Shown here: positions 1-8,508 of the stretch, one piece after another
Numbering within the stretch: position 1 is the first letter of the stretch
Layout of the letters: each line of letters opens with the position of its first letter
Assembly: GCA_900538765.1 (NCBI GenBank)
Contig: UQAB01000002.1
Coordinates: 91,223 to 155,222, forward strand
Source of the DNA: an uncultured Azospirillum sp.
GTDB lineage: Bacteria; Pseudomonadota; Alphaproteobacteria; RF32; CAG-239
Length of the DNA: 64,000 nt
Direction: 5' to 3'
The notes under the pieces: model-generated
The model's database searches: none
The model's input: the letters and a program-made list of their open reading frames with translations, nothing else
What the model was told of the DNA's origin: nothing
Translations under genes and position numbers: made by a program

Positions 1-1137
1 AAGTTTTGGGAAAAAGCCCAGGATTAAAAACGGAAAAGCATACCCCAGCCCAAGAGTTAGAAAAATCGGATAATAGTAATAAACAGGCCGGGTCAGGGCA
101 TAGCCAATAGCAATTCCCATAAACGGTGCCGTGCAGGGTGTGGCAATCACCACCGAAAAGACGCCGGTCAGAAAAGAACTGAACCTGCGCGCTTTGACTG
201 ACAGCCGCACCATTGGGTCGGTAAACGGATTGTTGACCTTTATCAAATCAAGAAACATAAATAAAATGACAACAAATATCCCGAGCAACACCGCGACAAA
301 AAGCGGAGATTGCAGCTGAAACCCCCAACCAGCTTTTTCTCCGCTCTGCCGCAGCCAGGCCAGTACAAATGCCGTCAAAAGGAAAGAGAGCAAAACGCCG
401 GCCGTGTAGAGCAGGGCGTCAGCACGGGCTTTGCGGCTCCGCTTGGCGCCTTTGACCAAAGCAATGGCCTTAAGCGACAGAACCGGAAAAATGCACGGCA
501 TCAGATTAAGGATAATGCCACCGGCAAACGCCAGAAGCAAGACAAACAAAAAGGCCGGTTCGTCTGCCAGTTCGGGAATTTTATCCTCCGTCAGCAGAAA
601 AGTCTTTTCCGCCGCACGCAAACTGTCATACCAAGCCTTGTCAGGCGACAGATGCTTTTCCGTAACCGGTAGGGTAAAATTAAACCTGCGGCTTTCCGGA
701 CGACATTCTTCCGCACAGGCCTGCCAGGAAATCTGCACGCTGAACGCCGCTTTGCCCGCAGCGTTTTCCGGCGGCGTAATCCTGGCCAGGTAATAAGCCT
801 TGCCTTCATAAACATATTGGACAAGCCCGTCATTATTAAATTCCCGAGCTTGACTCCAGCGGCCTTCCTCCAGTTTGTAACCGGCAGGCAGCGTCCAGTC
901 TATATTGGTCGGCAGGCCTATATCTCCGCCCGCCGGAGATAAAATATGCCAGCCCCTGTCAATGTCAAATTCCGCCAAAACCAGAATATCCTGCCTGGCG
1001 TTGATTCGGTCGGTGTTTGTCTGTAAGCGCACCGTAACGGCCGGTGTCTCTTGCGCCAAAGACAAAGCCGCCGCTTCCGCCGTATAAAAAAAGACGGCGG
1101 ACAGCAACAGGCAGAAATATTCAAACAGGCGGCGCAT
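1..1137 (-). CDS. dsbD: DsbD-type thiol:disulfide transporter, C-terminus cut by window
   Basis: The gene runs off the left edge, so only the first 379 codons are visible. A signal peptide (about residues 1-23) is followed by a periplasmic DsbD-alpha-like immunoglobulin domain with a WQACAEEC motif (Cys141, Cys145). The membrane domain then carries NLMPCIFPVLS (Cys215) and VIATPCTAPF (Cys335), the paired redox cysteines of the DsbD/ScsB transmembrane domain. By family knowledge it moves electrons from cytoplasmic thioredoxin to periplasmic thiol proteins. The ATG lies 3 bases after the stop of the upstream phosphatidyltransferase gene, which suggests co-transcription. Whether a C-terminal thioredoxin domain exists cannot be seen. 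DsbD and ScsB cannot be separated from this part alone. Confidence 0.88.
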   Translation of the reverse strand, partial: MRRLFEYFCLLLSAVFFYTAEAAALSLAQETPAVTVRLQTNTDRINARQDILVLAEFDIDRGWHILSPAGGDIGLPTNIDWTLPAGYKLEEGRWSQAREFNNDGLVQYVYEGKAYYLARITPPENAAGKAAFSVQISWQACAEECRPESRRFNFTLPVTEKHLSPDKAWYDSLRAAEKTFLLTEDKIPELADEPAFLFVLLLAFAGGIILNLMPCIFPVLSLKAIALVKGAKRSRKARADALLYTAGVLLSFLLTAFVLAWLRQSGEKAGWGFQLQSPLFVAVLLGIFVVILFMFLDLIKVNNPFTDPMVRLSVKARRFSSFLTGVFSVVIATPCTAPFMGIAIGYALTRPVYYYYPIFLTLGLGYAFPFLILGFFPKL

Positions 1138-1140
1138 CGC

Positions 1141-1824
1141 TTATTTTTCGGCAATGACAAAGTTATAATAAGCAGCGGCAACAATGCTCAGCGCTTTGAC
1201 CAGACACAAAATGCCGACGACAATGGCAATTTCCATAAACCAGAACGGCATCAGGCACATAACGGCGATAGCGGCAAAGACCTCAACTCCTTGAGCAAAA
1301 CCGCCGAGATAAAACGGTGACTTGTCAAAAACAAGCGCTTTTTCGCTGTGGCGGCGGTAAGCGATAACGGCATAAGCCAGCATGGCGCAGGACGATGCCG
1401 TAAACGCAAACAGTAAAAATGCGGCGGCAACGGCATTTTGCGCCGGATAAGCCAGAGCAAAGCCGAAGATGACGCCGGCATAAAAAATATAGTCCAAGGC
1501 CGCGTCAAGGAAAATGCCGAACTCCGTTACTTTATTATAACGGGCAACCGCGCCGTCCAGCATATCGAAAAAGCGGTTGAACGCAATACACAGCAAAGCC
1601 CAGCCATACATGTTCAACGCCAGAAAATTGACGGCAGAAATGCCGATGATAAAGCCAAAAATGGAAACGGCATTGGCGCTCAGTCCGGTCTTTGCGACAT
1701 ATTTTCCCGTAAAATCAACGGCTTTTCGGATGTTGCCGCGCCATTTTTCACAGGTTTTGTTCATATTTTGCAGAGATTGCTTGATTTTATGAACGGCTGG
1801 TTTATTCTTTTGGTTATCAGACAT
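1141..1824 (-). CDS. CDP-alcohol phosphatidyltransferase family protein
   Basis: This 227-residue integral membrane protein carries the family signature DG-x2-AR-x8-G-x3-D-x3-D, visible as DGAVARYNKVTEFG followed by LDAALD around residues 89-112. Several hydrophobic helices surround it. Family members join a CDP-linked lipid such as CDP-diacylglycerol to an alcohol acceptor. The acceptor here (glycerol-phosphate, inositol or another) cannot be told from sequence. The N-terminal 40 residues are basic and soluble. The ATG has an AGAGAGG ribosome site about 9 bases upstream. It is transcribed just ahead of the DsbD-like gene, with a 3-base gap. Confidence 0.85.
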   Translation of the reverse strand: MSDNQKNKPAVHKIKQSLQNMNKTCEKWRGNIRKAVDFTGKYVAKTGLSANAVSIFGFIIGISAVNFLALNMYGWALLCIAFNRFFDMLDGAVARYNKVTEFGIFLDAALDYIFYAGVIFGFALAYPAQNAVAAAFLLFAFTASSCAMLAYAVIAYRRHSEKALVFDKSPFYLGGFAQGVEVFAAIAVMCLMPFWFMEIAIVVGILCLVKALSIVAAAYYNFVIAEK

Positions 1825-1937
1825 AGTGAATACCTCTCTGTTACATCTTTTGCTTTTCCGTCAGGTTAAAACATATTTTATTTAAAGTAAAAGCAAGTTG
1901 ATGAGTTATTAAACATAAAAATGGGGTTTAGATAAAT

Positions 1938-3002
1938 ATGAGAAAGTTAAAATTTTTTTCAATGAAATCTCTGCGTTTTTTTACCGTTGCGCTGCTTCTG
2001 GCGTTTGCCGCCTATTATGCCTTGGAACATTCTTACCGCGCATATCCCGTTTTTACCGGCAAAACCATGGGGACTTATTATATGGTCAAAATCAATGCGC
2101 CGCGTGTTTCACGAAAAGTGCACCGCGATATCGTAAAGGTTTTGAAAAAAGTCAACCGTCAGATGTCAGTGTTTGATAAGAATTCCGAAATCAGTAAGAT
2201 TAATGCCGCGCCGGCTGGAGAGTGGATAAAACTCTCCCCGGAAATGTCAGAGCTGTTCAAAACCGCTGACCGTATTTATAAGGAGAGCAACGGCAGCTTT
2301 GACCCAACTGTTGGCAAACTGGTCGACCTTTGGGGATTTGGCCCCGAACAGCGGCGCCGGGAACCCTCGGCGGAAGAAATTGCCGCCGTCTTGCCCTCTG
2401 TCGGCTTTGACAAATTGGAATTTACCGATGATTACACGTTGCTGCGCAAAAAAGCCGGTGATATAACCATCAACCTCTCAGCCATAGCCAAAGGTTACGG
2501 CGTTGACCGGGTGGCTAAATTGTTAAAAAGCATGAATTTCAACGATTTTGTCGTTGATTTGGGTGGCGAAGTCAGAGCTTCCGGTAACAGGGTCGGCGAA
2601 ACCTCGGGCGGCTGGAGAGTCGGTGTACAGGAACCGGATGACAGCGGCCGTAATGCCGAAATTTTGCAGTTGGTTGACCTTTCGGCCGCCACTTCAGGAG
2701 ATTATCGCAATTACCGGGAAGACGGCGACGGTCACCGCTATGCCCATACCATTTCTGCCACAACCGGCAAGCCGGTTGAAAACAATCTGGCTTCGGTAAC
2801 TGTCCTGACCGAAAACTGTATTGACGCCGATGCCTATGCTACCGCCGTCATGGCCATGGGGCCGGAGCAGGGGCTGGCTTTCGCCAAAAAGCTGAAACTG
2901 CCGCTCATCATGCTCATCCGCAATGACAAAGGCGACGTTGATACGCTGACCAGCCCGGCTTTCAAAAAATATATGAAAGTTTTGGCAAATGGAAAGCGTT
3001 AG
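1938..3002 (+). CDS. apbE: FAD:protein FMN transferase (ApbE)
   Basis: This 354-residue protein has an N-terminal membrane anchor (about residues 13-28) followed by the ApbE fold. Visible landmarks are GKTMGTYY, the SAIAKGYGVD segment, VVDLGGEVR, the HTISATTGKPV metal/FAD region and DADAYATAVMAMG. ApbE cleaves FAD and attaches FMN through a phosphoester to a threonine of its targets. Its natural substrates are the RnfG and RnfD subunits encoded a few genes downstream, so the context fits maturation of the Rnf complex. It overlaps the next gene (rseC) by 14 bases. The start is the first in-frame ATG. The ribosome site is weak (GGGGTTTAGATAAAT). Confidence 0.95.
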   Translation: MRKLKFFSMKSLRFFTVALLLAFAAYYALEHSYRAYPVFTGKTMGTYYMVKINAPRVSRKVHRDIVKVLKKVNRQMSVFDKNSEISKINAAPAGEWIKLSPEMSELFKTADRIYKESNGSFDPTVGKLVDLWGFGPEQRRREPSAEEIAAVLPSVGFDKLEFTDDYTLLRKKAGDITINLSAIAKGYGVDRVAKLLKSMNFNDFVVDLGGEVRASGNRVGETSGGWRVGVQEPDDSGRNAEILQLVDLSAATSGDYRNYREDGDGHRYAHTISATTGKPVENNLASVTVLTENCIDADAYATAVMAMGPEQGLAFAKKLKLPLIMLIRNDKGDVDTLTSPAFKKYMKVLANGKR

Positions 3003-3408
3003 CCGCGAAGCAGAGGTTATTGCTGCCGGAGATAACAGTGTGACCGTGCGCTACTTTTGTCCGGACGCCTGCGGACATTGCCCGATAAAGGAAAAATGCC
3101 TGTCACAGCCGGGAATGAACCGGGAGGCACAAATATCCCTGCCGCCGGGAAAGCATTTTGCCGTCGGCGACCGGGTCACAATCAGCGCTCCCGCCTCTGC
3201 CGGCTGGCTGGCAGTCTTTTTGGCCTATATTTTGCCGTTACTTCTGTTTCTGGCAATCTTGCTTTCCGCCGCACTTCTGCGTACGGATGAAACATTTGCC
3301 GCTTTGTCCGCGCTTGCCGTTCTGCCGTCTTATTATGGGGTATTGTGGCTGTACCGGAAACGAATGAGCCCTCTCTTAGGGTTGAAAATCCATAAAATTG
3401 GGGAGTAA
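2989..3408 (+). CDS. rseC: RseC/MucC-like SoxR-reducing family protein
   Basis: This 139-residue protein has a cysteine cluster at its N-terminus (CPDACGHCPIKEKC, about residues 24-37), a short beta-rich domain and two transmembrane helices (about residues 70-93 and 100-117). This is the RseC/RsxC-associated architecture. Members sit next to Rnf/Rsx genes, but their biochemical role is poorly defined. It starts inside the 3' end of apbE, so the two are translationally coupled. An 82-base gap with a weak hairpin separates it from rnfB. Confidence 0.85.
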   Translation: MESVSREAEVIAAGDNSVTVRYFCPDACGHCPIKEKCLSQPGMNREAQISLPPGKHFAVGDRVTISAPASAGWLAVFLAYILPLLLFLAILLSAALLRTDETFAALSALAVLPSYYGVLWLYRKRMSPLLGLKIHKIGE

Positions 3409-3465
3409 ACTCAAAATTTTCTTGGTAAATCTGATTTATATGCTAGCTTATTTTTGAGTTTTTTT
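3407..3465 (+). terminator. Possible terminator/attenuator between rseC and rnfB
   Basis: AAACTCAAAA and TTTTGAGTTT form a 10-bp, mostly A-T stem around a loop of about 35 bases and are followed by TTTT. It lies in the only sizeable gap of the Rnf operon. The stem is weak, so it may act as an attenuator or not at all. Confidence 0.3.
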
Positions 3466-3490
3466 CATGATTTTGCATTAAGGAGCGGAA

Positions 3491-4318
3491 ATGAATGTAA
3501 TTTTGCTGAACGTCCTGATTGTCGGCGCAGTTGCCTTGGCGGCCTCGGTCATTTTATATGCCGTTTCCCGCAAATTTGCCGTTGTTGAAAACCCGCTGGT
3601 CAGCAAGGTCGAATCCTGTCTGCCCGGCGTAAACTGCGGTGCCTGCGGTAAAGCGGGATGTCATGATTTTGCCTCCGCCTGCGTTCGGGCTGACCGTGAA
3701 GGCTTTGCCGGGCTGTATTGTACGGTCGGCGGCAAAACCGTCATGCAGAAAATCGCTGCTCTGCTGGGCTATGAAGTGGCGGAGCATGAGGCTTTGGTCG
3801 CGGTTTTGCGCTGCAACGGCTCTTGCGAAAACGCGCCGGCAAAATTTGAATACGTCGGCCTGAAAAGCTGCCGCATGGCCGCCCGCATTACTACTTCGCA
3901 AAGTGAATGCCCGACCGGCTGTGTCCGCTTCGGCGATTGTGTCCGTGCCTGTAAGTTTGGTGCGCTCCGTATTTCCGAAGAAACCGGCCTGCCGGTTGTC
4001 GATGCAGACAAATGCGTTGCCTGCGGTGCCTGTGTCAACATCTGTCCTAAGCAGCTTTTTGAGTTGCGCCCCAAAGGCCGGGACAATGCCCGCGTTTATG
4101 TTGCCTGCCGCAATACGCAGAAAGGCGCCGTTGCCCGTAAAAACTGTAAGGCTGCCTGCATTGCCTGCCAGAAATGCGCCAAAATTTGCCCGGACATAAA
4201 AATAGAAAACAATTTGTCATACATTCCGGCAACAGTCGACGCTGCCAAATACGGCGCGGAACTGGCAAAAGCCTGTCCAACCGGCGCCATTGTCTACACC
4301 GGGAAAAAGGAGATTTAA
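3491..4318 (+). CDS. rnfB: Rnf complex subunit B, iron-sulfur protein
   Basis: One N-terminal membrane helix (residues 3-24) is followed by the RnfB [4Fe-4S] module (Cys43, 49, 52, 57 in CLPGVNCGACGKAGC). Ferredoxin clusters follow at Cys140/144/150/154, Cys175/178/181/185 and Cys223/226/229/233. A last ferredoxin-like motif keeps only one cysteine (Cys262 in CPTGAI), so that site has probably decayed. RnfB takes electrons from reduced ferredoxin and passes them into the membrane complex. The ATG follows AGGAGCGGAA. The layout of a long multi-ferredoxin RnfB heading a B-C-D-G-E-A operon recalls Bacteroidota more than classical proteobacteria; that comparison is from memory. Confidence 0.96.
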   Translation: MNVILLNVLIVGAVALAASVILYAVSRKFAVVENPLVSKVESCLPGVNCGACGKAGCHDFASACVRADREGFAGLYCTVGGKTVMQKIAALLGYEVAEHEALVAVLRCNGSCENAPAKFEYVGLKSCRMAARITTSQSECPTGCVRFGDCVRACKFGALRISEETGLPVVDADKCVACGACVNICPKQLFELRPKGRDNARVYVACRNTQKGAVARKNCKAACIACQKCAKICPDIKIENNLSYIPATVDAAKYGAELAKACPTGAIVYTGKKEI

Positions 4319-4322
4319 AGCA

Positions 4323-5654
4323 ATGAAAAAATACACTTTTCCGATGGGCGGCATTCATATTGACAAGCATAAACTGACGTCGGGAATGCCGATAATTCCG
4401 GCTGGTCTGCCGGAGTTCGTCTATATCCCTGTCCGCCAGCATATCGGCGCGCCGGCCAAGGTTCTGGTACAAAAGGGCGACAAAGTCAAAGTCGGGACTC
4501 AGCTGGCGGATGCTGACGGCATTGTTTCCGCCGACATTCATTCTTCCGTTTCCGGTGAGGTTGTTAAAATTGACGAGATAGTCAGCGATTCCGGCTACCC
4601 GACACTGATGATTGTTATCAAGGTTGAGGGCGACGAATGGGAGCCCTCCATAGACCGCAGCCCGGAAGTTGTGAAAGAAATTCCGTTCACACCGCAGGAA
4701 ATCGTCCAAAAAATTCGCGAAGCGGGCATTGTCGGTATGGGCGGGGCAGGGTACCCAACCCCGATAAAAACAACGCTTCCCGAAGGCAAGAAGGTTGACT
4801 GCCTCATTTTAAACGGCATTGAATGTGAAGCCTACCTGACAGCAGACGACCGCCTGATGGTCGAAAAAGCCGAACAGATTATCATCGGTGCCAAAATTAT
4901 CAACCGTGCGCTCGGCATTCAAAACGCGATTATTGCCATTGACGAAAACAAGCCAGAAGCAATTGAAATTATGTCAAACCTCACCCGCCGCTATGTTGGG
5001 GTCAATGTTCGTGTCTGCGCCAGCAAATATCCGCAAGGCGCCGAGAAACAGCTGATTAAAGCCATCACCGGCAGAGAAGTGCCGTCGCGTGGCCTGCCTC
5101 TGGATATCGGCTGCATTGTCCAGAATGTCGGCACTGTCTATGCCGTTTATGAAGCAGTCATGAAAAACAAACCGCTGTTTGAACGTATCATAACCGTTTC
5201 CGGCGATGAATGCGCCGACAAACCGGCAAACTATCTGGTTAGGGTGGGTACCCCGGCGTCTTATCTGATTAATCGTTCCTGTTCCGATACCTCTAAAATC
5301 GGCAAAATTATTTTCGGCGGTGCTATGATGGGAACCGCAGCCGTCAACCTTGACGCCCCTGTAACCAAACTGACTTCTGGTATACTGCTGCTCAATGACC
5401 GCGATGCTGTCAAACCGGCTGAAACGGCCTGTATCCGCTGCGGCAAATGTGTCGATGTTTGTCCCATGGGGTTGCGTCCCTTTGCCATAGCCTCCGCCGT
5501 CAAAAACAATGACGAACTCAACGAGCTGCGCCGCCTTCATGCCCTTGACTGTATTGAATGCGGTTCCTGCGCGTTTACCTGTCCGGCCAAAATCCCGCTG
5601 CTGGATTACTGCAAACTCGGAAAAATGGAACTTCGTAAACAAACAAGGTCATAA
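4323..5654 (+). CDS. rnfC: Rnf complex subunit C, NADH/FMN-binding
   Basis: This 443-residue protein begins with the RnfC barrel-like domain (GGIHIDKHKL). It continues with the flavin/NADH site GMGGAGYPTPIK near residue 140 and ends in two [4Fe-4S] motifs, CIRCGKCVDVCPMG and CIECGSCAFTCP. RnfC is the peripheral subunit that exchanges electrons with NAD(H). An upstream in-frame ATG at 4290 lies inside rnfB. The ATG chosen has AAGGAGATT upstream at proper spacing and gives the normal RnfC N-terminus. The C-terminal extension of enterobacterial RsxC is absent. Confidence 0.96.
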   Translation: MKKYTFPMGGIHIDKHKLTSGMPIIPAGLPEFVYIPVRQHIGAPAKVLVQKGDKVKVGTQLADADGIVSADIHSSVSGEVVKIDEIVSDSGYPTLMIVIKVEGDEWEPSIDRSPEVVKEIPFTPQEIVQKIREAGIVGMGGAGYPTPIKTTLPEGKKVDCLILNGIECEAYLTADDRLMVEKAEQIIIGAKIINRALGIQNAIIAIDENKPEAIEIMSNLTRRYVGVNVRVCASKYPQGAEKQLIKAITGREVPSRGLPLDIGCIVQNVGTVYAVYEAVMKNKPLFERIITVSGDECADKPANYLVRVGTPASYLINRSCSDTSKIGKIIFGGAMMGTAAVNLDAPVTKLTSGILLLNDRDAVKPAETACIRCGKCVDVCPMGLRPFAIASAVKNNDELNELRRLHALDCIECGSCAFTCPAKIPLLDYCKLGKMELRKQTRS

Positions 5655-5656
5655 TT

Positions 5657-6634
5657 ATGTTAAAAATATCAACTGCCCCGCATCTTAATTCACCCTTGTC
5701 CACCCGTGGCATTATGCTGAACGTTATCATCGCCATGCTGCCGGTTCTGGCCGTCGGCCTGCTCAGTTTTGGCATGGCCGCACTGCAGGTCGTCGTTACC
5801 GCTGTTGCCGGTTGTGTCCTTTGCGAATATCTTATCAGCCGTTATCTTATGAAGCAGAGTGATGCCGCCGGAGACTTATCAGCCGTTGTAACGGGAATGC
5901 TGCTGGCATTCAACCTTCCTGCCGGAATGCCTGTGTGGATGACTCTGATTGGCTGCTTCATGGCTGTCGGCGTTACCAAAATGGCTTTCGGCGGCATAGG
6001 TAAAAACCTGTTCAACCCGGCTCTGGTCGGCCGCGTCTTTCTGTTTATTTCTTTTCCTGTACAAATGACCCGTTGGCAAAATCCCGACTGGCTGAATTTT
6101 ATGAACACAGATGTGCAAACCGGCGCAACTCCGCTCGGCGTTCTCAAACATATTGACGCCGCCACCTCGGCCACGCAAACCAATCTGCCCGGATATTTTG
6201 ATATGTTTGTCGGCAATACCGGCGGCTGTATCGGCGAAGTTTCCACGCTGGCATTGCTCTTAGGCCTTGCCTATATGCTGTATAAGCACATTATCACCTG
6301 GGAAATCCCTTTTTATTATCTGGCAACGTTTTTTATCTTGGTTGGCGTCCATTGGCTGCTGACCGATGACATCCGCCTTGACCCGGTAACACACCTGCTG
6401 TCCGGCGGGCTGATGCTTGGCGCGATTTTTATGGCGACGGATTATACGACCTCGCCGATGAGCCGCCGCGGCAAAGTAATTTTCGGAATTGGCTGCGGTG
6501 TTCTGACTTATGTTATCCGTATTTACAGCGTCTATCCTGAAGGTGTGTCCTTCGCGATTTTGATTATGAACGCATTCGTGCCTTTAATTGATATGATAAG
6601 CGTTCCGCGTATTTTCGGTGTCAGGGAGAGATAA
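5657..6634 (+). CDS. rnfD: Rnf complex subunit D, flavinylated membrane protein
   Basis: This 325-residue polytopic membrane protein has the RnfD/NqrB signature. The GATPLG motif (Thr158) is the threonine to which ApbE attaches FMN in homologs. GKNLFNPALVGRVF and MATDYTTSPMS are further family landmarks. RnfD forms part of the ion-translocating membrane core. It starts 2 bases after the rnfC stop codon, consistent with one transcript. Confidence 0.96.
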   Translation: MLKISTAPHLNSPLSTRGIMLNVIIAMLPVLAVGLLSFGMAALQVVVTAVAGCVLCEYLISRYLMKQSDAAGDLSAVVTGMLLAFNLPAGMPVWMTLIGCFMAVGVTKMAFGGIGKNLFNPALVGRVFLFISFPVQMTRWQNPDWLNFMNTDVQTGATPLGVLKHIDAATSATQTNLPGYFDMFVGNTGGCIGEVSTLALLLGLAYMLYKHIITWEIPFYYLATFFILVGVHWLLTDDIRLDPVTHLLSGGLMLGAIFMATDYTTSPMSRRGKVIFGIGCGVLTYVIRIYSVYPEGVSFAILIMNAFVPLIDMISVPRIFGVRER

Positions 6635-6636
6635 TT

Positions 6637-7230
6637 ATGACAAAACTGTCTTCAAGTCTGAAAAACATGGCGCTGAGCCTGACTGTCGTTTCCGTGCTGG
6701 CCGCTTTTGTTCTCGGACTGGTACATAATCTGACGGCGGAACCAATTGCCAAAGCCAAGAATCAGGCTGAAGCCGAAGCCATATACAAGGTTGTCGGCAT
6801 CGTTCCCGAAAATGATCCTTTTGCAGACAGCACCTATGTCAGCATTAAAGGCAGCCGCGACAAATTGCAGGTTTTTCCGATACGCCAAAACGGGCTGATA
6901 CGGGCCTTTGCCATAAAAACCAACAGCCGAAAGGGCTTTGGCGGCAATATTGAACTTATGGTCGGCATCACCATTAACGGCTACATCCTCGGTTATGAAG
7001 TTCTTAAAAGTCAGGAAACGCCGGGATTGGGCACAAAGGTCTCCGAAGAAAAGTTCAAGTCGCAGTTTGACGGAATGCGGCCGGAGGGAGAAATAAAAGT
7101 TAAACAGGACGGCGGCGACATTGATGCCGTCACCGCAGCGACAATCAGTTCGCGCGCCGTAGCGGAAGCAGTACAGAATGCTTACGGCGCTTATCAGAAA
7201 CTCAGCAGCAGAGGAGGGCATAATGAATAA
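6637..7230 (+). CDS. rnfG: Rnf complex subunit G, covalent FMN carrier
   Basis: This 197-residue protein has one N-terminal membrane helix (residues 12-32) and a periplasmic FMN_bind domain containing ETPGLGTK. The flavinylation motif DAVTAATISS places the acceptor at Thr169. It reads T-A-A-T rather than the common S-G-A-T, a mild variation that leaves the acceptor threonine intact. ApbE from the same operon is the expected modifying enzyme. The gene overlaps rnfE by 8 bases. Confidence 0.95.
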   Translation: MTKLSSSLKNMALSLTVVSVLAAFVLGLVHNLTAEPIAKAKNQAEAEAIYKVVGIVPENDPFADSTYVSIKGSRDKLQVFPIRQNGLIRAFAIKTNSRKGFGGNIELMVGITINGYILGYEVLKSQETPGLGTKVSEEKFKSQFDGMRPEGEIKVKQDGGDIDAVTAATISSRAVAEAVQNAYGAYQKLSSRGGHNE

Positions 7231-7819
7231 AACCAGCCTTGATAATCTGACCCGCGGTCTTGTCCGCGAAAATCCGACTTTTGTCATGCTTCTAGGTATG
7301 TGTCCCACGCTCGGCGTGACCACTTCGGCTTTAAACGGCTTAGGCATGGGACTGGCAACGCTGTTTGTGCTGATATTGTCCAACGCCGCCATTTCTCTGA
7401 CGAAAAACCTTATTCCTGACGGCGTGCGCATTCCTGCTTTCATTGTCATCATTGCCTCTTTTGTCACCGTTATTGAAATGCTGATGGCGGCTTACCTCCC
7501 GGCGCTGCACCGCGCGTTAGGCATTTACATTCCTCTGATTGTCGTCAACTGTATCATTTTGGGAAGAGCAGAGGCTTTCGCTTCCAAGAACAACCTGGGA
7601 CAGTCGGTTCTGGATGCTGTCGGTATGGGGCTGGGCTTTACTTTTGCCCTGTTTTTGCTCGGGGCTTTGCGTGAGCTCCTCGGTGCCGGAAGCATTTTCG
7701 GATACAGCCTGTTCGGGGAAGGGGCTGAAACCATGCTCCTTTTCATCATGCCACCCGGAGCGTTCCTTGCTCTCGGATTCCTGATTATGATTTTCAACAA
7801 ACTGCGGGGAGCAAACTGA
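7223..7819 (+). CDS. rnfE: Rnf complex subunit E, membrane protein
   Basis: This 198-residue RnfE/NqrD-family protein has about six membrane helices and the conserved ENPTFVMLLGMCPTLGVT stretch near the N-terminus. RnfE and RnfA pair in the membrane and hold an iron-sulfur centre near their conserved cysteines in characterised complexes. The ATG at 7223 is preceded by GAGGAGGG and overlaps the end of rnfG (ATGAATAA). A longer reading from 7178 would have an unrelated hydrophilic leader and is rejected. Confidence 0.95.
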   Translation: MNKTSLDNLTRGLVRENPTFVMLLGMCPTLGVTTSALNGLGMGLATLFVLILSNAAISLTKNLIPDGVRIPAFIVIIASFVTVIEMLMAAYLPALHRALGIYIPLIVVNCIILGRAEAFASKNNLGQSVLDAVGMGLGFTFALFLLGALRELLGAGSIFGYSLFGEGAETMLLFIMPPGAFLALGFLIMIFNKLRGAN

Positions 7820-7820
7820 T

Positions 7821-8396
7821 ATGAGTTACACAATGATCTTCATTGCCGCCATTTTTGTAAACAACATTGTCCTGTCGCAGTTTCTGGGCATTTGCCCGTT
7901 TCTTGGTGTATCAAAAAAAATATCCACGTCTTTTGGCATGGGTTTCGCCGTCATGTTTGTCATGACGATTTCCGCTGTAGCAACCTGGCTGATTTATTAC
8001 CGGCTGCTGGCACCAAACGGCTTGGAATATATGATAACCGTTGTTTTCATTTTGGTTATTGCCGCCTTGGTGCAAATGGTCGAAATTATCATGAAAAAGG
8101 CTTCTCCGGCACTGTATCAGGCTCTGGGCATATTCCTGCCGCTGATTACGACCAATTGCGCGGTGTTGGGCGTGGCTTTGCTGTCGGTACAAAAGGAACT
8201 CAGCCTGATGCAGTCCGTCTGCTATGGACTGGCCAACGCCATGGGCTTTACGCTGGCAATCGTCGTTTTTGCCGGCCTGCGGGAACGTTTGAGCCGTACC
8301 CGCATTCCCAAAGCCCTGCAGGGAACACCGATAGCCCTGATTACGGCCGGTTTGCTTTCCATGGCCTTTATGGGCTTTTCCGGTATCGGCAACTAA
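7821..8396 (+). CDS. rnfA: Rnf complex subunit A, membrane protein
   Basis: This 191-residue RnfA/NqrE-family protein has six hydrophobic helices. It carries the conserved NNIVLSQFLGICPFLGVSKK segment (Cys near residue 25) and LITTNCAVLGVAL, the inverted-topology partner motifs of RnfE. It closes the operon 1 base after rnfE. E. coli places rsxA first (ABCDGE). Here A is last (BCDGEA). Confidence 0.95.
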   Translation: MSYTMIFIAAIFVNNIVLSQFLGICPFLGVSKKISTSFGMGFAVMFVMTISAVATWLIYYRLLAPNGLEYMITVVFILVIAALVQMVEIIMKKASPALYQALGIFLPLITTNCAVLGVALLSVQKELSLMQSVCYGLANAMGFTLAIVVFAGLRERLSRTRIPKALQGTPIALITAGLLSMAFMGFSGIGN

Positions 8397-8455
8397 ACAC
8401 TCCGAAGCGGAAGTTATTGCTGCTTCATGCAACAATAATTTCAGAGATAAAGAAA

Positions 8456-8485
8456 CACCCGGAAATTAAAAAAAACTTCCGGGTG
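8456..8485. terminator. Hairpin between rnfA and the convergent XRE gene
   Basis: CACCCGGAA and TTCCGGGTG form a perfect 9-bp, GC-rich stem with an A-rich loop. It sits between two converging genes and probably ends both transcripts. A good T-run is found only weakly on the minus side (TTTCTTTAT). Confidence 0.5.
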
Positions 8486-8508
8486 AATCCATGGACTATA
8501 TTATCAAA

